A program made the position numbers and the translations under genes. The notes beneath the pieces are model-generated. The model was not told the origin of the DNA, made no database searches, and saw only the letters and a program-made list of their open reading frames with translations. From NCBI GenBank assembly GCA_030524125.1, contig JAUNHB010000010.1, forward strand, positions 1-50,052: a stretch of 50,052 bases of DNA, given 5' to 3'. Positions 35,126 through 43,331 of the stretch are shown one piece after another; position 1 is the first letter of the stretch, and each line of letters begins with the position of its first letter. Source of the stretch: Eubacteriales bacterium. GTDB lineage: Bacteria > Bacillota > Clostridia > Lachnospirales > Lachnospiraceae.

Positions 35126-35822
35126 GGACAGAGTGCTGGTCGTGGAGGACGACAAGAGCATCCGGAACTTTTTCAAGACCGTTCTGGAGGCGAACAACTA
35201 CGACGTCATCATGGCCGTCACGGGGGCCGAGGCGTACAGCATGGTGACCTCCCAGTGTCCGGACGTGGTGATCCTGGATCTGGGGCTTCCGGATATGGAC
35301 GGGATGAAAATACTGAAAAGCGTCCGGGAATGGTCTTCCATGCCGATCCTCGTGGTGTCCGCGCGGACCCACGAGAGAGACAAGGTGGAGGCGCTGGACG
35401 CGGGGGCTGACGACTACATCACGAAGCCCTTCGGAACGTCGGAGCTGCTGGCGCGCCTTCGGACGGCCATCCGTCATGCGAGAGCGGCCTATCTGACGCC
35501 GGAGGGGATGCAGACCGGGACGTTCCGCACGAAGGACCTGCTGATCGATTACGATAAGCACAGAGTCTATGTGGGCGAGCGGGACGCGAACCTGACGCAG
35601 AACGAATATAAGATCGTGAGCCTCCTCGGAAAATATGCCGGGAAGGTGCTGACCTACGATTTTATCATCAAGGAGATCTGGGGGCCGAACATGAAGAACG
35701 ACAACCGGATCCTTCGGGTCAACATGGCGAACATCCGCCGGAAGATCGAGAAAAGCCCGGCCCAGCCCGAGTATATTTTCACAGAGGTGGGCGTAGGATA
35801 CCGGATCGCGGATCCGGACTGA
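35115..35822 (+). CDS. KdpE-like OmpR-family response regulator
   Basis: This 235-residue protein has a receiver domain (phospho-acceptor D55 in VVILDLGLPD, acidic pair E11-D12, KPF switch lysine) and an OmpR/PhoB winged-helix DNA-binding domain (about residues 130-230, with LTQNEYKIVSLLGKYAGKVLTYDFIIKEIWG). VSARTHERDKVEALDAGADDYITKPFGTSELLAR is close to KdpE. It overlaps the kinase gene by 11 bases and is surely its partner. Regulated genes cannot be named here. nth follows 19 bases later on the same strand. Confidence 0.92.
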   Translation: MDIKDRVLVVEDDKSIRNFFKTVLEANNYDVIMAVTGAEAYSMVTSQCPDVVILDLGLPDMDGMKILKSVREWSSMPILVVSARTHERDKVEALDAGADDYITKPFGTSELLARLRTAIRHARAAYLTPEGMQTGTFRTKDLLIDYDKHRVYVGERDANLTQNEYKIVSLLGKYAGKVLTYDFIIKEIWGPNMKNDNRILRVNMANIRRKIEKSPAQPEYIFTEVGVGYRIADPD

Positions 35823-35841
35823 CAGGAAGAGCAAAAGGAAA

Positions 35842-36486
35842 ATGACGGAAGGACAGAAGAAAAAACTGGCGCTGCAGATCATCGAGCGTCTGAAGACCGC
35901 GTATCCGGACGCAGACTGCACGCTGGATTACGACGACGCGTGGAAGCTTCTGGTGAGCGTGCGGCTGGCGGCCCAGTGCACCGACGCCAGAGTCAATGTG
36001 GTGGTGGAAAAGCTGTATGAGAAATATCCCGACGTGGAGGCGCTGGCCGACGCGGACGTGGACGGCATCGAGGAGATCGTCCGGCCCTGCGGACTCGGCA
36101 GAAGCAAGGCGCGGGACATCAGCGCCTGTATGAAAATACTGCGGGACGAGTACGGCGGAAGGGTGCCCGACGACTTCGACGCCCTGTTGAAGCTTCCGGG
36201 CGTGGGGAGAAAGAGCGCGAACCTGATCATGGGAGACGTGTTCCACAAGCCTGCCATCGTCACGGACACCCACTGCATCCGTCTCGTGAACCGCATGGGT
36301 CTGGTGGACGGCGTCAAGGAGCCGAAAAAGGTGGAGATGGCGCTCTGGAAGCTGATCCCGCCGGAGGAAGGGAGCGACTTCTGCCACCGGCTGGTCTATC
36401 ACGGAAGAGAGATCTGCACCGCCAGAACGAAGCCGTACTGCGACCGCTGTTGCGTGAGCGACCTGTGCGCGAAGGCGGGCGTGTGA
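35842..36486 (+). CDS. nth: Endonuclease III
   Basis: This 214-residue DNA glycosylase/AP lyase removes oxidised pyrimidines. The helix-hairpin-helix LPGVGRKSAN carries catalytic K124, and D142 lies in VTDTHCIRL. The C-terminal [4Fe-4S] loop has C192, C200, C203 and C209 with spacing 7-2-5; many family members use 6-2-5, and an extra cysteine (C204) is adjacent. The family assignment is firm. An ATG follows the regulator by 19 bases, probably on the same transcript, with GGAAAA upstream. A short hairpin without a T-run follows the stop. Confidence 0.95.
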   Translation: MTEGQKKKLALQIIERLKTAYPDADCTLDYDDAWKLLVSVRLAAQCTDARVNVVVEKLYEKYPDVEALADADVDGIEEIVRPCGLGRSKARDISACMKILRDEYGGRVPDDFDALLKLPGVGRKSANLIMGDVFHKPAIVTDTHCIRLVNRMGLVDGVKEPKKVEMALWKLIPPEEGSDFCHRLVYHGREICTARTKPYCDRCCVSDLCAKAGV

Positions 36487-36577
36487 CCGTCCGTCCCGGC
36501 GGACGCATTCCGGTCCGGTGTGCGGGCGGTATCCCGCAGGGAGAGCGGAAGGATTTTGTGTGGAGGAGTGATATGCT

Positions 36578-37777
36578 GTGTTTGTATTGAGAAGAATGTA
36601 CTGCAGGACCTTTCAGGCGGTGTTCCGGGCGGCGCTTCCGTTTCTGCCCTATCGGAGCCCGAAGATCATTCCATCGGTGGCCGGCATCCCGGACGTCTGT
36701 CGGAGAAAGGGCGTGGACTCGGTCATGATCGTCACCGACGCGGGCATCCGTTCGCTGGGACTGACCGCGTTTCTGGAAAAGACGCTCTCGGAGAGCGGGA
36801 TCGACTACTGCATTTACGACGGGACCGTGGCGAATCCCACGATCCGGAACGTGGAGGAGGCAAGAGCGCTCTATCTGGAGCGGGGAGCGAAGGCCATCAT
36901 CGCGTTCGGGGGCGGCTCGTCCATGGACTGCGCCAAGGCGGCCGGCGCGAGGATCGTAAAGCCCCGGCAGAGCATCAGCCGCATGAAAGGACTTTTGAAG
37001 GTACATAAGAGGCTGCCCCTTCTGATCGCCATCCCGACCACGGCCGGGACCGGCAGCGAGACGACGCTGGCTGCGGTGATCACGGACAGCGAGAAGCATC
37101 ATAAATATCCGATCAACGATTTCAGCCTGATCCCGCGCTACGCGGTGCTGGATTACCATGAGACGGTGGGACTGCCAAAGAGCATCACGGCCACCACGGG
37201 CATGGACGCCCTGACCCACGCGGTGGAGGCGTACATCGGCGGCTCCACCACGAGGGAGACCCGGGCCATGGCGGAGGAGGCCGTGCATCTGATCTACCAG
37301 TATCTGAAGGCCGCCTACGACGACGGCCATGACAAGGAGGCGCGAAAGGGCATGCTGAAGGCGGCCTACTGCGCGGGCGTGGCGTTCACAAAATCCTATG
37401 TGGGCTACATCCACGCGGTGGCCCACTCTCTGGGAGGCCAGTACGGCACGCCCCACGGTCTGGCCAACGCGGTGATCCTGCCCATCGTCCTGAAAATGTA
37501 CGGCCCGTCCTGCGAGAAGCGTCTGGCCAGACTGGCGAGGAACGCGGGCGTGGTGGAGTCCGGCATGGGCGACAGGGAGGCCGCGGACCGATTCATCCGC
37601 TGGATCCGGCAGATGAACGATTCCATGGGGATCCCGCGGCATTTTCCCGATATCCGCAAGGAGGATATCCCGGTCATGGCCCGCCATGCGGACAAGGAAG
37701 GCAATCCGCTCTATCCGGTGCCGGTGCTCATGGACCGAAAGGAGCTGGAGCGGATCTATTATGAGGTAAAGGGGTGA
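36578..37777 (+). CDS. Iron-containing alcohol dehydrogenase
   Basis: This 399-residue group III (Fe-ADH) enzyme has an NAD(P)-binding half with AFGGGSSMDCAKAAG (about residues 108-122) and IPTTAGTGSETT. The metal-binding helical half has DALTHAVEAYIGG and HAVAHSLGGQYGTPHGLANAVILP, containing the usual Asp/His ligands. It should interconvert an alcohol and an aldehyde. A GTG start at 36578 follows GGAGGAG by nine bases. Its stop overlaps the upstream region of an aldehyde dehydrogenase gene, suggesting a pathway from alcohol via aldehyde to acid or the reverse. Substrate is not determined; related enzymes handle butanol, 1,3-propanediol or lactaldehyde. Confidence 0.92.
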   Translation: MFVLRRMYCRTFQAVFRAALPFLPYRSPKIIPSVAGIPDVCRRKGVDSVMIVTDAGIRSLGLTAFLEKTLSESGIDYCIYDGTVANPTIRNVEEARALYLERGAKAIIAFGGGSSMDCAKAAGARIVKPRQSISRMKGLLKVHKRLPLLIAIPTTAGTGSETTLAAVITDSEKHHKYPINDFSLIPRYAVLDYHETVGLPKSITATTGMDALTHAVEAYIGGSTTRETRAMAEEAVHLIYQYLKAAYDDGHDKEARKGMLKAAYCAGVAFTKSYVGYIHAVAHSLGGQYGTPHGLANAVILPIVLKMYGPSCEKRLARLARNAGVVESGMGDREAADRFIRWIRQMNDSMGIPRHFPDIRKEDIPVMARHADKEGNPLYPVPVLMDRKELERIYYEVKG

Positions 37778-37782
37778 CGCGG

Positions 37783-39171
37783 ATGGAGGAGCGAAGACAG
37801 ACCGGCGCAGAGAAGCTTCTGGCGGAGCAGCGGGCGTATTTCGCCTCGGGTCGGACGCTGCCGGTACAGGCGAGGATCGAGGCTCTCGACCGGCTGGAGC
37901 GGGCGATCATCGGCTATGAGGACGAGCTGTGCCGGGCGCTGAAGGCGGATTTGGGAAAATCGAGGGCGGAGGCCTATATGTGCGAGATCGGGCTGACGCT
38001 GTCGGAGCTGCGGTATGTGAGACGGCATGTGAAGAGCTGGAGCCGGGACCGGAGAGCGCGCACGCCGCTGGCGCAGTTTCACGCAAAAAGCTTTACGGTG
38101 CAGGAGCCGTACGGAGTCGTGCTCGTCATGTCGCCGTGGAACTATCCGGTGCTCCTGACGCTGGAGCCGCTGTGCGGCGCGCTGGCGGCGGGAAACTGCT
38201 GCGTCGTGAAGCCGTCGGCCTACGCGCCGGAGACGGCGGCGGTCATGGGCCGGATGATCCGCGAGGCCTTTCCGGCGGGCTACGTGTCGGTGGTGGAAGG
38301 CGGACGGCAGGAAAATCAGAGCCTTCTCTCCCAGCGGTTCGACTACATTTTCTTCACGGGAGGTGTGCAGGTGGGAAAGCTGGTCATGGAGAAGGCGAGC
38401 GCGCATCTGACGCCGGTGACGCTGGAGCTCGGCGGCAAGAGCCCCTGCATCGTGGACCGGACGGCGGATATCCCGCTGACGGCCAGACGGCTGGTGTTCG
38501 GAAAATATTTAAACTGCGGACAGACCTGCGTGGCGCCGGACTATGCGCTGGTCCACGAGGAGGTGAAGGAGCGGCTGCTGGAGTGCGTGAAGGCGGAGAT
38601 CGCGCGCATGTTCGGCCCGCGTCCGCTGGAATGCCCGGATTACGGGAAGATGATCAACCGCAAGCACTTTGACCGGGTGCTGGGGCTGATCGACCGGGAA
38701 AAGCTGGTCTTCGGCGGGGAGAGCGACGAGGCGTCTCTGCGGATCGCCCCGGCGGTCATGGACGGTGTGACCGGGGAGGACCGGGTCATGCAGGAGGAGA
38801 TCTTCGGGCCGGTCCTGCCGGTGCTGACCGTGCGCTCCATGGACGAGGCGCTTGCCTTCGTGCGGGAGAGACCGAAGCCGCTGGCGCTCTATCTGTTCGC
38901 GAAGGACCGGGCGCTGGAGAAGAGAGTGCTGACAGAGGCGTCCTTCGGGGGCGGCTGCGTCAACGACACGATCATCCATCTGGCCACGTCCCGCATGGGC
39001 TTCGGAGGCGTCGGAGGCAGCGGCATGGGCTCCTATCACGGGGAAAAGAGCTTCCGGACTTTCAGCCATGAGAAGAGTATCGTGAAGAAATATACATGGC
39101 TGGACCTGCCTATGCGCTATCAGCCCTACACGCCGCTCAAGGAGCGGCTGGTGAGGATGTTCGTGCGGTGA
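37783..39171 (+). CDS. NAD(P)-dependent aldehyde dehydrogenase (class 3-like)
   Basis: This 462-residue aldehyde dehydrogenase is short and resembles the ALDH3/coniferyl aldehyde dehydrogenase group: MSPWNYPVLLTLEPL, KPSAYAPET, FTGGVQVGK, general base E215 in LELGGKSP and nucleophile C249 in NCGQTC. The C-terminal GGVGGSGMGSYHGEKSFRTFSHEKSIV also fits. ATG 37783 is preferred, eight bases after AAAGGGG; a GTG at 37774 is too close to that site. It is five bases after the alcohol dehydrogenase stop and almost certainly coexpressed. The pair could detoxify or ferment medium- or long-chain aldehydes. No signal or membrane anchor is obvious. Confidence 0.93.
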   Translation: MEERRQTGAEKLLAEQRAYFASGRTLPVQARIEALDRLERAIIGYEDELCRALKADLGKSRAEAYMCEIGLTLSELRYVRRHVKSWSRDRRARTPLAQFHAKSFTVQEPYGVVLVMSPWNYPVLLTLEPLCGALAAGNCCVVKPSAYAPETAAVMGRMIREAFPAGYVSVVEGGRQENQSLLSQRFDYIFFTGGVQVGKLVMEKASAHLTPVTLELGGKSPCIVDRTADIPLTARRLVFGKYLNCGQTCVAPDYALVHEEVKERLLECVKAEIARMFGPRPLECPDYGKMINRKHFDRVLGLIDREKLVFGGESDEASLRIAPAVMDGVTGEDRVMQEEIFGPVLPVLTVRSMDEALAFVRERPKPLALYLFAKDRALEKRVLTEASFGGGCVNDTIIHLATSRMGFGGVGGSGMGSYHGEKSFRTFSHEKSIVKKYTWLDLPMRYQPYTPLKERLVRMFVR

Positions 39172-39255
39172 TCAGTCTGCGGGAGGACATCAGAAGAGAC
39201 AGGAAGCGCTGCCCGGAAGGGCGGCGCGGGACAGACAATAAAAGGAGGAAAAAAC

Positions 39256-39777
39256 ATGAACGAAGCGATTCGGAATATGATGGAGCGCAGAAGCTGCCGC
39301 TCCTATAAGGCAGAGCAGATCAGGGACGAGGAGCTGGAGCTGATCCTGAAGGCGGGAGAATGGGCCCCGTCGGGAATGGGTGCGCAGAGTCCCATGCTGG
39401 TGGCGGTGCAGCAGCCGGAGCTGGTGAAAAAGCTGTCCGCCATGAACGCGGCGGTGATGGGAAGCGGAGCGGATCCGTTCTACGGAGCGCCCACGGCGGT
39501 CGTCGTGTTTGCCAATACGGAGCGCCCTACGTATGTGGAGGACGGCTCCCTCGCGCTTGGAAATATGATGAACGCGGCGGCCTCGCTGGGAGTGGGCTCC
39601 TGCTGGATCCACCGGGCGAAAGAGGTGTTCTCCTCTGAGGAAGGGAAGGCGCTCAAGGCGGAGTGGGGCGTGCCCGAGTCCTATGAAGGCATCGGCCACT
39701 GCATCCTCGGCTATGCGTCGGCCCCGCTGGGCGAAGGAAAGCCGAGAAAAGAAGGCCGGACCCGGATCGTAAAGTGA
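39256..39777 (+). CDS. Nitroreductase-family flavoprotein
   Basis: This 173-residue protein has the compact FMN-dependent nitroreductase fold: RRSCRSYKAEQI near the start, a WAPSGMGAQSPM loop, and the C-terminal HCILGYA. A homodimer with bound FMN is expected. Natural substrates of such proteins are rarely known; quinones, nitro-compounds or flavin recycling are typical. The ATG follows AAAGGAGG by about 8 bases, a strong site. The next gene (tcdA) begins 14 bases after its stop. Confidence 0.9.
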   Translation: MNEAIRNMMERRSCRSYKAEQIRDEELELILKAGEWAPSGMGAQSPMLVAVQQPELVKKLSAMNAAVMGSGADPFYGAPTAVVVFANTERPTYVEDGSLALGNMMNAAASLGVGSCWIHRAKEVFSSEEGKALKAEWGVPESYEGIGHCILGYASAPLGEGKPRKEGRTRIVK

Positions 39778-39791
39778 GAGGGAGCGCACCG

Positions 39792-40532
39792 ATGCTGAAT
39801 CAATTTTCGAGAACCGGGCTGCTGCTCGGAGAAGAAAAGCTGGAGAGGCTCGCCCGCGCCCGGGTGGCGGTCTTCGGCGTGGGCGGCGTGGGAGGCTACG
39901 CCGTGGAGGCGCTGGCCAGAAGCGGCGTGGGCGCGCTGGATCTGATCGACAGCGACCGGGTGTGCCTGACCAATATCAACCGCCAGATCTACGCGACCCA
40001 CAGCACGCTCGGAGCCTACAAGGTGGATGTGGCGCGGGAGCGGATCCTGGACATCAACCCGCAGGCGCAGGTCCGCGTGCACAAGGTATTTTATATGCCG
40101 GACACGGCGGAGCAGTTCGACTTTACAGAATACGATTACATTCTGGACGCCATCGACACCGTCACCGGCAAGCTGGAGCTGATCGTGCAGGCCGACCGGT
40201 GCGGCACGCCGGTTATCAGCTCCATGGGAGCGGGAAATAAGCTGGATCCGTCGGCCTTTCAGGTGGAGGACATTTACCGGACGTCGGTCTGCCCGCTGGC
40301 GAAGGTCATGCGGCGGGAGCTGAAAAAACGCGGGATCCGCCGCCTGAAGGTGGTGTATTCCAGGGAGCAGCCGCTGACGCCCGCGGGGGACGGCGGGGAG
40401 CTCCGCGAGGAGGGCGTCTCCCGCCGGTCCATTCCGGGCAGCGTCGCGTTCGTCCCGTCGGTGGCGGGACTGATCATGGCGGGAGAGGTCGTGAAGGATC
40501 TGACCGCGGACGGAAAAGGAGGACAGCCATGA
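39792..40532 (+). CDS. tcdA: tRNA threonylcarbamoyladenosine dehydratase (TcdA/CsdL)
   Basis: This 246-residue E1-like (ThiF/MoeB) protein uses ATP to cyclise t6A37 in tRNA to ct6A. The nucleotide loop is GVGGVGGYAVEALARSG (about residues 26-42), followed by DSDRVCLTNINRQ and an activating region with SSMGAGNKLDP. The length fits TcdA and the zinc-binding extension of MoeB is absent. ATG 39792 follows GGGAGC; an upstream GTG is not near a ribosome site. It overlaps the rhodanese-TtcA gene by four bases, placing two tRNA-modification genes in one coupled unit. Confidence 0.91.
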   Translation: MLNQFSRTGLLLGEEKLERLARARVAVFGVGGVGGYAVEALARSGVGALDLIDSDRVCLTNINRQIYATHSTLGAYKVDVARERILDINPQAQVRVHKVFYMPDTAEQFDFTEYDYILDAIDTVTGKLELIVQADRCGTPVISSMGAGNKLDPSAFQVEDIYRTSVCPLAKVMRRELKKRGIRRLKVVYSREQPLTPAGDGGELREEGVSRRSIPGSVAFVPSVAGLIMAGEVVKDLTADGKGGQP

Positions 40533-41752
40533 AGACGATCACCATAGAGGAGCTGGAGGCGCTTGCGCCGGGCAGCGCCGTCGTGGCGGACGTGCGCCCG
40601 GAGGAGGATTACCGGAGAGGGACCTTTCCCGGGGCGGTGAACATCCCGATGGATCAGATCGGCAGCCGGATGGAGGAGCTTCCGAAGGATAAGCCGGTCT
40701 ATCTTTTGTGCCACACCGGGGAGCGGAGCGTCGACTATGTGGATTGGCTCTGTCTGGAGGGATACGACGCGGGAAACGTATCCGGCGGCTACCGGTCGTA
40801 TCTGCGCCTTTCGCTGGGCCGCTTCCTTCAGGAGGAGGACGTGCGCCGGGACAAGACGAAGGAGATCGAGAGGAGCCTGATCAAGAAATTCCGGAAATCT
40901 ATCTGGAGAAGCTTTACGAAGGGCATCCAGAAATACGATCTGATCCAGGAGGGCGACCGGATCGCGGTGTGCATCTCCGGCGGCAAGGACTCCATGCTGA
41001 TGGCGAAGCTTCTGCAGGAGCTGCAGCGCCACGGAAAATTTCCGTTTGAGCTGGTGTTTCTCGTGATGAATCCGGGCTACAATGAGGACAACTGGAAGAT
41101 CATACAGGACAACGCAGAGCTTCTGGACATTCCGCTGACGGTGTTTGAGAGCGATATTTTCAATATTGTGGCGGAGGTGGAGGACAATCCGTGCTATCTG
41201 TGCGCCAGAATGCGCAGAGGGTATCTCTACTCCCACGCGAAGGAGCTTGGCTGCAACAAGATCGCGCTGGGACACCATTTCGACGACGTGATCGAGACGA
41301 TCCTCATGGGAATGCTTTACAGCGGCAAGGTGGAGACGATGATGCCGAAGCTGCACAGCAAGAACTTTGAAGGAATGGAGCTGATCCGCCCCATGTATCT
41401 GATCAAGGAGGAGGACATCAAGGCGTGGAGAGACTATCACCGCCTGCATTTCATCCAGTGCGCATGCCGCTTTACGGAAAACTGCGCCACCTGCGGAGGG
41501 GCGAAGGGCTCGAAGCGGGACGAGATGAAGGATCTGATCCGGCAGTTCCGGGGTGTCAGCGACGTGATCGAGTATAATATTTTCAACAGCGTCCACAATA
41601 TCAATCTGAGGACGGTCATCGGCTATCACAAGGACGATATGACATACAATTTCCTCGACGATTACGACGCGCCGGGGAGGGAGGCGGCCCATGGAGAAGA
41701 TCGTGCAGAGATTTCTGGAACGGCAGGATCTGGAGAAGGCGGAATTTGCTGA
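40529..41752 (+). CDS. Rhodanese-TtcA fusion, tRNA 2-thiolation protein
   Basis: This 407-residue protein has an N-terminal rhodanese domain (about residues 1-100) with the sulfur-carrying C61 in LLCHTGERS, fused to a TtcA/TtuA-type PP-loop enzyme (about 110-385) with SGGKDS at 150-155. Candidate iron-sulfur cysteines are C222/C225 (CYLC) and a later cluster C311/C313/C319/C322. TtcA thiolates cytidine 32 of tRNA. The rhodanese probably delivers sulfur in cis, replacing a separate carrier. It is coupled to tcdA through ATGA. The last ~20 codons overlap hydE by 62 bases, and this tail is low-complexity, so only the domains before it are likely conserved. Confidence 0.88.
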   Translation: MKTITIEELEALAPGSAVVADVRPEEDYRRGTFPGAVNIPMDQIGSRMEELPKDKPVYLLCHTGERSVDYVDWLCLEGYDAGNVSGGYRSYLRLSLGRFLQEEDVRRDKTKEIERSLIKKFRKSIWRSFTKGIQKYDLIQEGDRIAVCISGGKDSMLMAKLLQELQRHGKFPFELVFLVMNPGYNEDNWKIIQDNAELLDIPLTVFESDIFNIVAEVEDNPCYLCARMRRGYLYSHAKELGCNKIALGHHFDDVIETILMGMLYSGKVETMMPKLHSKNFEGMELIRPMYLIKEEDIKAWRDYHRLHFIQCACRFTENCATCGGAKGSKRDEMKDLIRQFRGVSDVIEYNIFNSVHNINLRTVIGYHKDDMTYNFLDDYDAPGREAAHGEDRAEISGTAGSGEGGIC

Positions 41753-42731
41753 GCTGGTGCGCTGCGCCGCCGATCCGGAGAGCGCGGACGCGCTGCGCGC
41801 CCGGGCGATGGAACTCAGGCGCAGATACTACGGCGACAAGGTCTACACACGGGGGCTCATCGAGTTTACCAATTACTGTCAAAATGACTGCTACTACTGC
41901 GGGATCCGGCGGGGCAACCGCCTGGCGGTCCGCTACCGGCTGACGAAGGAGGAGATTCTGGAGTGCTGCCGGGAGGGCTACGCGCTGGGCTTCCGGACCT
42001 TCGTGCTGCAGGGCGGGGAGGACGGGTACTACACCGACGGGCGGATGGAGGACGTCATCCGCAGCGTCAAAGAGGCCTACCCGGACTGCGCGCTGACGCT
42101 ATCCGTCGGGGAAAAATCTTACGAGAGCTACCGGCGGTTCCGGCAGGCCGGGGCGGACCGGTATCTCCTGCGGCATGAGACGGCCGACGACGCCCATTAC
42201 CGGAGACTCCACCCGGCGTCCCAGAGCCCGGAGCGGCGCAGGCAGTGCCTGTGGGATCTGAAGGAGCTGGGGTATCAGGTGGGAGCCGGATTCATGGTGG
42301 GCTCCCCGGGGCAGACGGCGGAATGTCTGGCGGAGGATCTTTTGTTTCTCAGGAGACTCGCGCCGCAGATGGTGGGGATCGGGCCGTTTCTGCCTCACCA
42401 TGATACGATCTTCGCGCGGGAGCGGGCGGGGAGCGTGGAGTTGACGCTCTATCTTCTGTCGGTGATCCGGATCCTTCTCCCGAAGGCGCTGATCCCGGCC
42501 ACCACGGCGCTTGGAACCGCGGACCCGGAAGGACGGGAGAGGGGGCTTCTTGCCGGGGCGAACGTGGTCATGCCGAACCTGTCCCCCGTCGGGAAGCGAA
42601 AGCAGTACGAGCTGTACGACAACAAGATCTGTACGGGCGAGGAAGCGGCCGAGTGCCTCGGATGTCTGGCCCGCCGCGTGGAGAGCGTGGGCTTCCGTCT
42701 GGTGAGCGAGCGCGGGGACGCGGCGATGTGA
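41691..42731 (+). CDS. hydE: [FeFe]-hydrogenase maturation radical SAM protein HydE
   Basis: This 346-residue radical SAM enzyme of H-cluster assembly has the HydE-type CX3CX2C motif (C63, C67, C70 in FTNYCQNDCYYCGIRRGN), then QGGEDGYYTDG and the barrel ending PNLSPVGKRKQYELYDNK. HydE acts with HydG and HydF to build the diiron site; neither is in this window. The ATG has GGGAGGGAGG about 6 bases upstream, inside the end of the rhodanese-TtcA gene. BioB or PylB relatives are ruled out by the cysteine spacing context and C-terminal motif. It marks the organism as an anaerobe making [FeFe]-hydrogenase. Confidence 0.92.
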   Translation: MEKIVQRFLERQDLEKAEFAELVRCAADPESADALRARAMELRRRYYGDKVYTRGLIEFTNYCQNDCYYCGIRRGNRLAVRYRLTKEEILECCREGYALGFRTFVLQGGEDGYYTDGRMEDVIRSVKEAYPDCALTLSVGEKSYESYRRFRQAGADRYLLRHETADDAHYRRLHPASQSPERRRQCLWDLKELGYQVGAGFMVGSPGQTAECLAEDLLFLRRLAPQMVGIGPFLPHHDTIFARERAGSVELTLYLLSVIRILLPKALIPATTALGTADPEGRERGLLAGANVVMPNLSPVGKRKQYELYDNKICTGEEAAECLGCLARRVESVGFRLVSERGDAAM

Positions 42732-42778
42732 GGCGGGAGCGCCCCGGGAGAAAATGGCAACAGAAAGGAACATGGACT

Positions 42779-43057
42779 ATGAAATTTACGTATCCGGCGA
42801 TCATCCGTCCCGCAGAAGACGGAGTGTGGAGGGCGATCCTGCCCGATCTGGCCTGCTGCGAGGCGGAGGGCGATTCGGTGGAGGAGGCGGTGGAGCGCGC
42901 CAACGAGGCGCTGTACGACTGGATCTATTTGGAGCTGACCGAGGACGAGGGAGAGCTTCCGCCCATCTCCGACCCGAGGGATCTGGAGCTTCAGGAGGGA
43001 GATCAGGTGAGAAACATCTGCGTCAACATCCGTCTGACGGACGGCTGGGACGAATGA
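42779..43057 (+). CDS. HicB-like protein (orphan antitoxin-type)
   Basis: This 92-residue protein has the HicB partial RNase H-like fold: YPAIIRPAEDGVWRAILPDLACCEAEGDSVEEAVERANEAL is the characteristic first half. Unlike typical HicB, it has no obvious DNA-binding tail; the end is acidic. No hicA toxin gene (about 60-80 residues, with a conserved His) is seen within several hundred bases on either strand, so it is solitary. The ATG follows AAAGGAA and the gene lies 47 bases after hydE, ending before a terminator. It may act as a nucleic-acid-binding regulator rather than part of a toxin-antitoxin pair. Confidence 0.8.
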   Translation: MKFTYPAIIRPAEDGVWRAILPDLACCEAEGDSVEEAVERANEALYDWIYLELTEDEGELPPISDPRDLELQEGDQVRNICVNIRLTDGWDE

Positions 43058-43153
43058 CGCATGAAAAAAACAGATGTTAAAAATAAGAAAGAAAATATCA
43101 AAAACCGGCATAGAGCCGGGTGTATAGGTATGAGATAATAAGAATCATAAAAC

Positions 43154-43208
43154 AAAGAGGTTTTTCCGCTTTCGGTAGAGATATCCCTGTGGAAAGACCT
43201 CTTTTTTA
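43154..43208 (+). terminator. Terminator after the hydE-hicB region
   Basis: AAAGAGGTTTTTCC (43154-43167) pairs with GGAAAGACCTCTTT (43191-43204), a 14-bp stem with a 23-base loop, running directly into TTTTTT. It should end the nitroreductase-to-hicB transcript. Confidence 0.8.
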
Positions 43209-43210
43209 TA

Positions 43211-43281
43211 CAATGGGAAATTCCTCCGAATTTCCCATTGCACAAAAGGACGCTCCGCGGGATCGCGCTGCGGCGGAGTGA
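43211..43281. repeat. Hairpin plus dispersed tail also present near 17478
   Basis: CAATGGGAAATTC (43211-43223) pairs perfectly with GAATTTCCCATTG (43228-43240) across CTCC. A tail beginning AAAAGGACG and containing GATCGCGCTGCGGCGGAG follows. The palindrome at 17478-17503 is followed by a closely similar tail (AAAAGGACG then GATCGCACTGCGGCGAAG). The hairpin sequences differ while the tails agree, so this may be a small repeat family. Confidence 0.5.
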
Positions 43282-43331
43282 AAAAGCTCCTCCGGCGGCG
43301 ATCACAAGGAAAAGGAAAGGGGAAGGACAAC

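Noticed and set aside
43061-43138. 25-codon Lys-rich frame after hicB
   Set aside because: No ribosome site, low-complexity sequence and no recognisable feature. It is not a HicA toxin.
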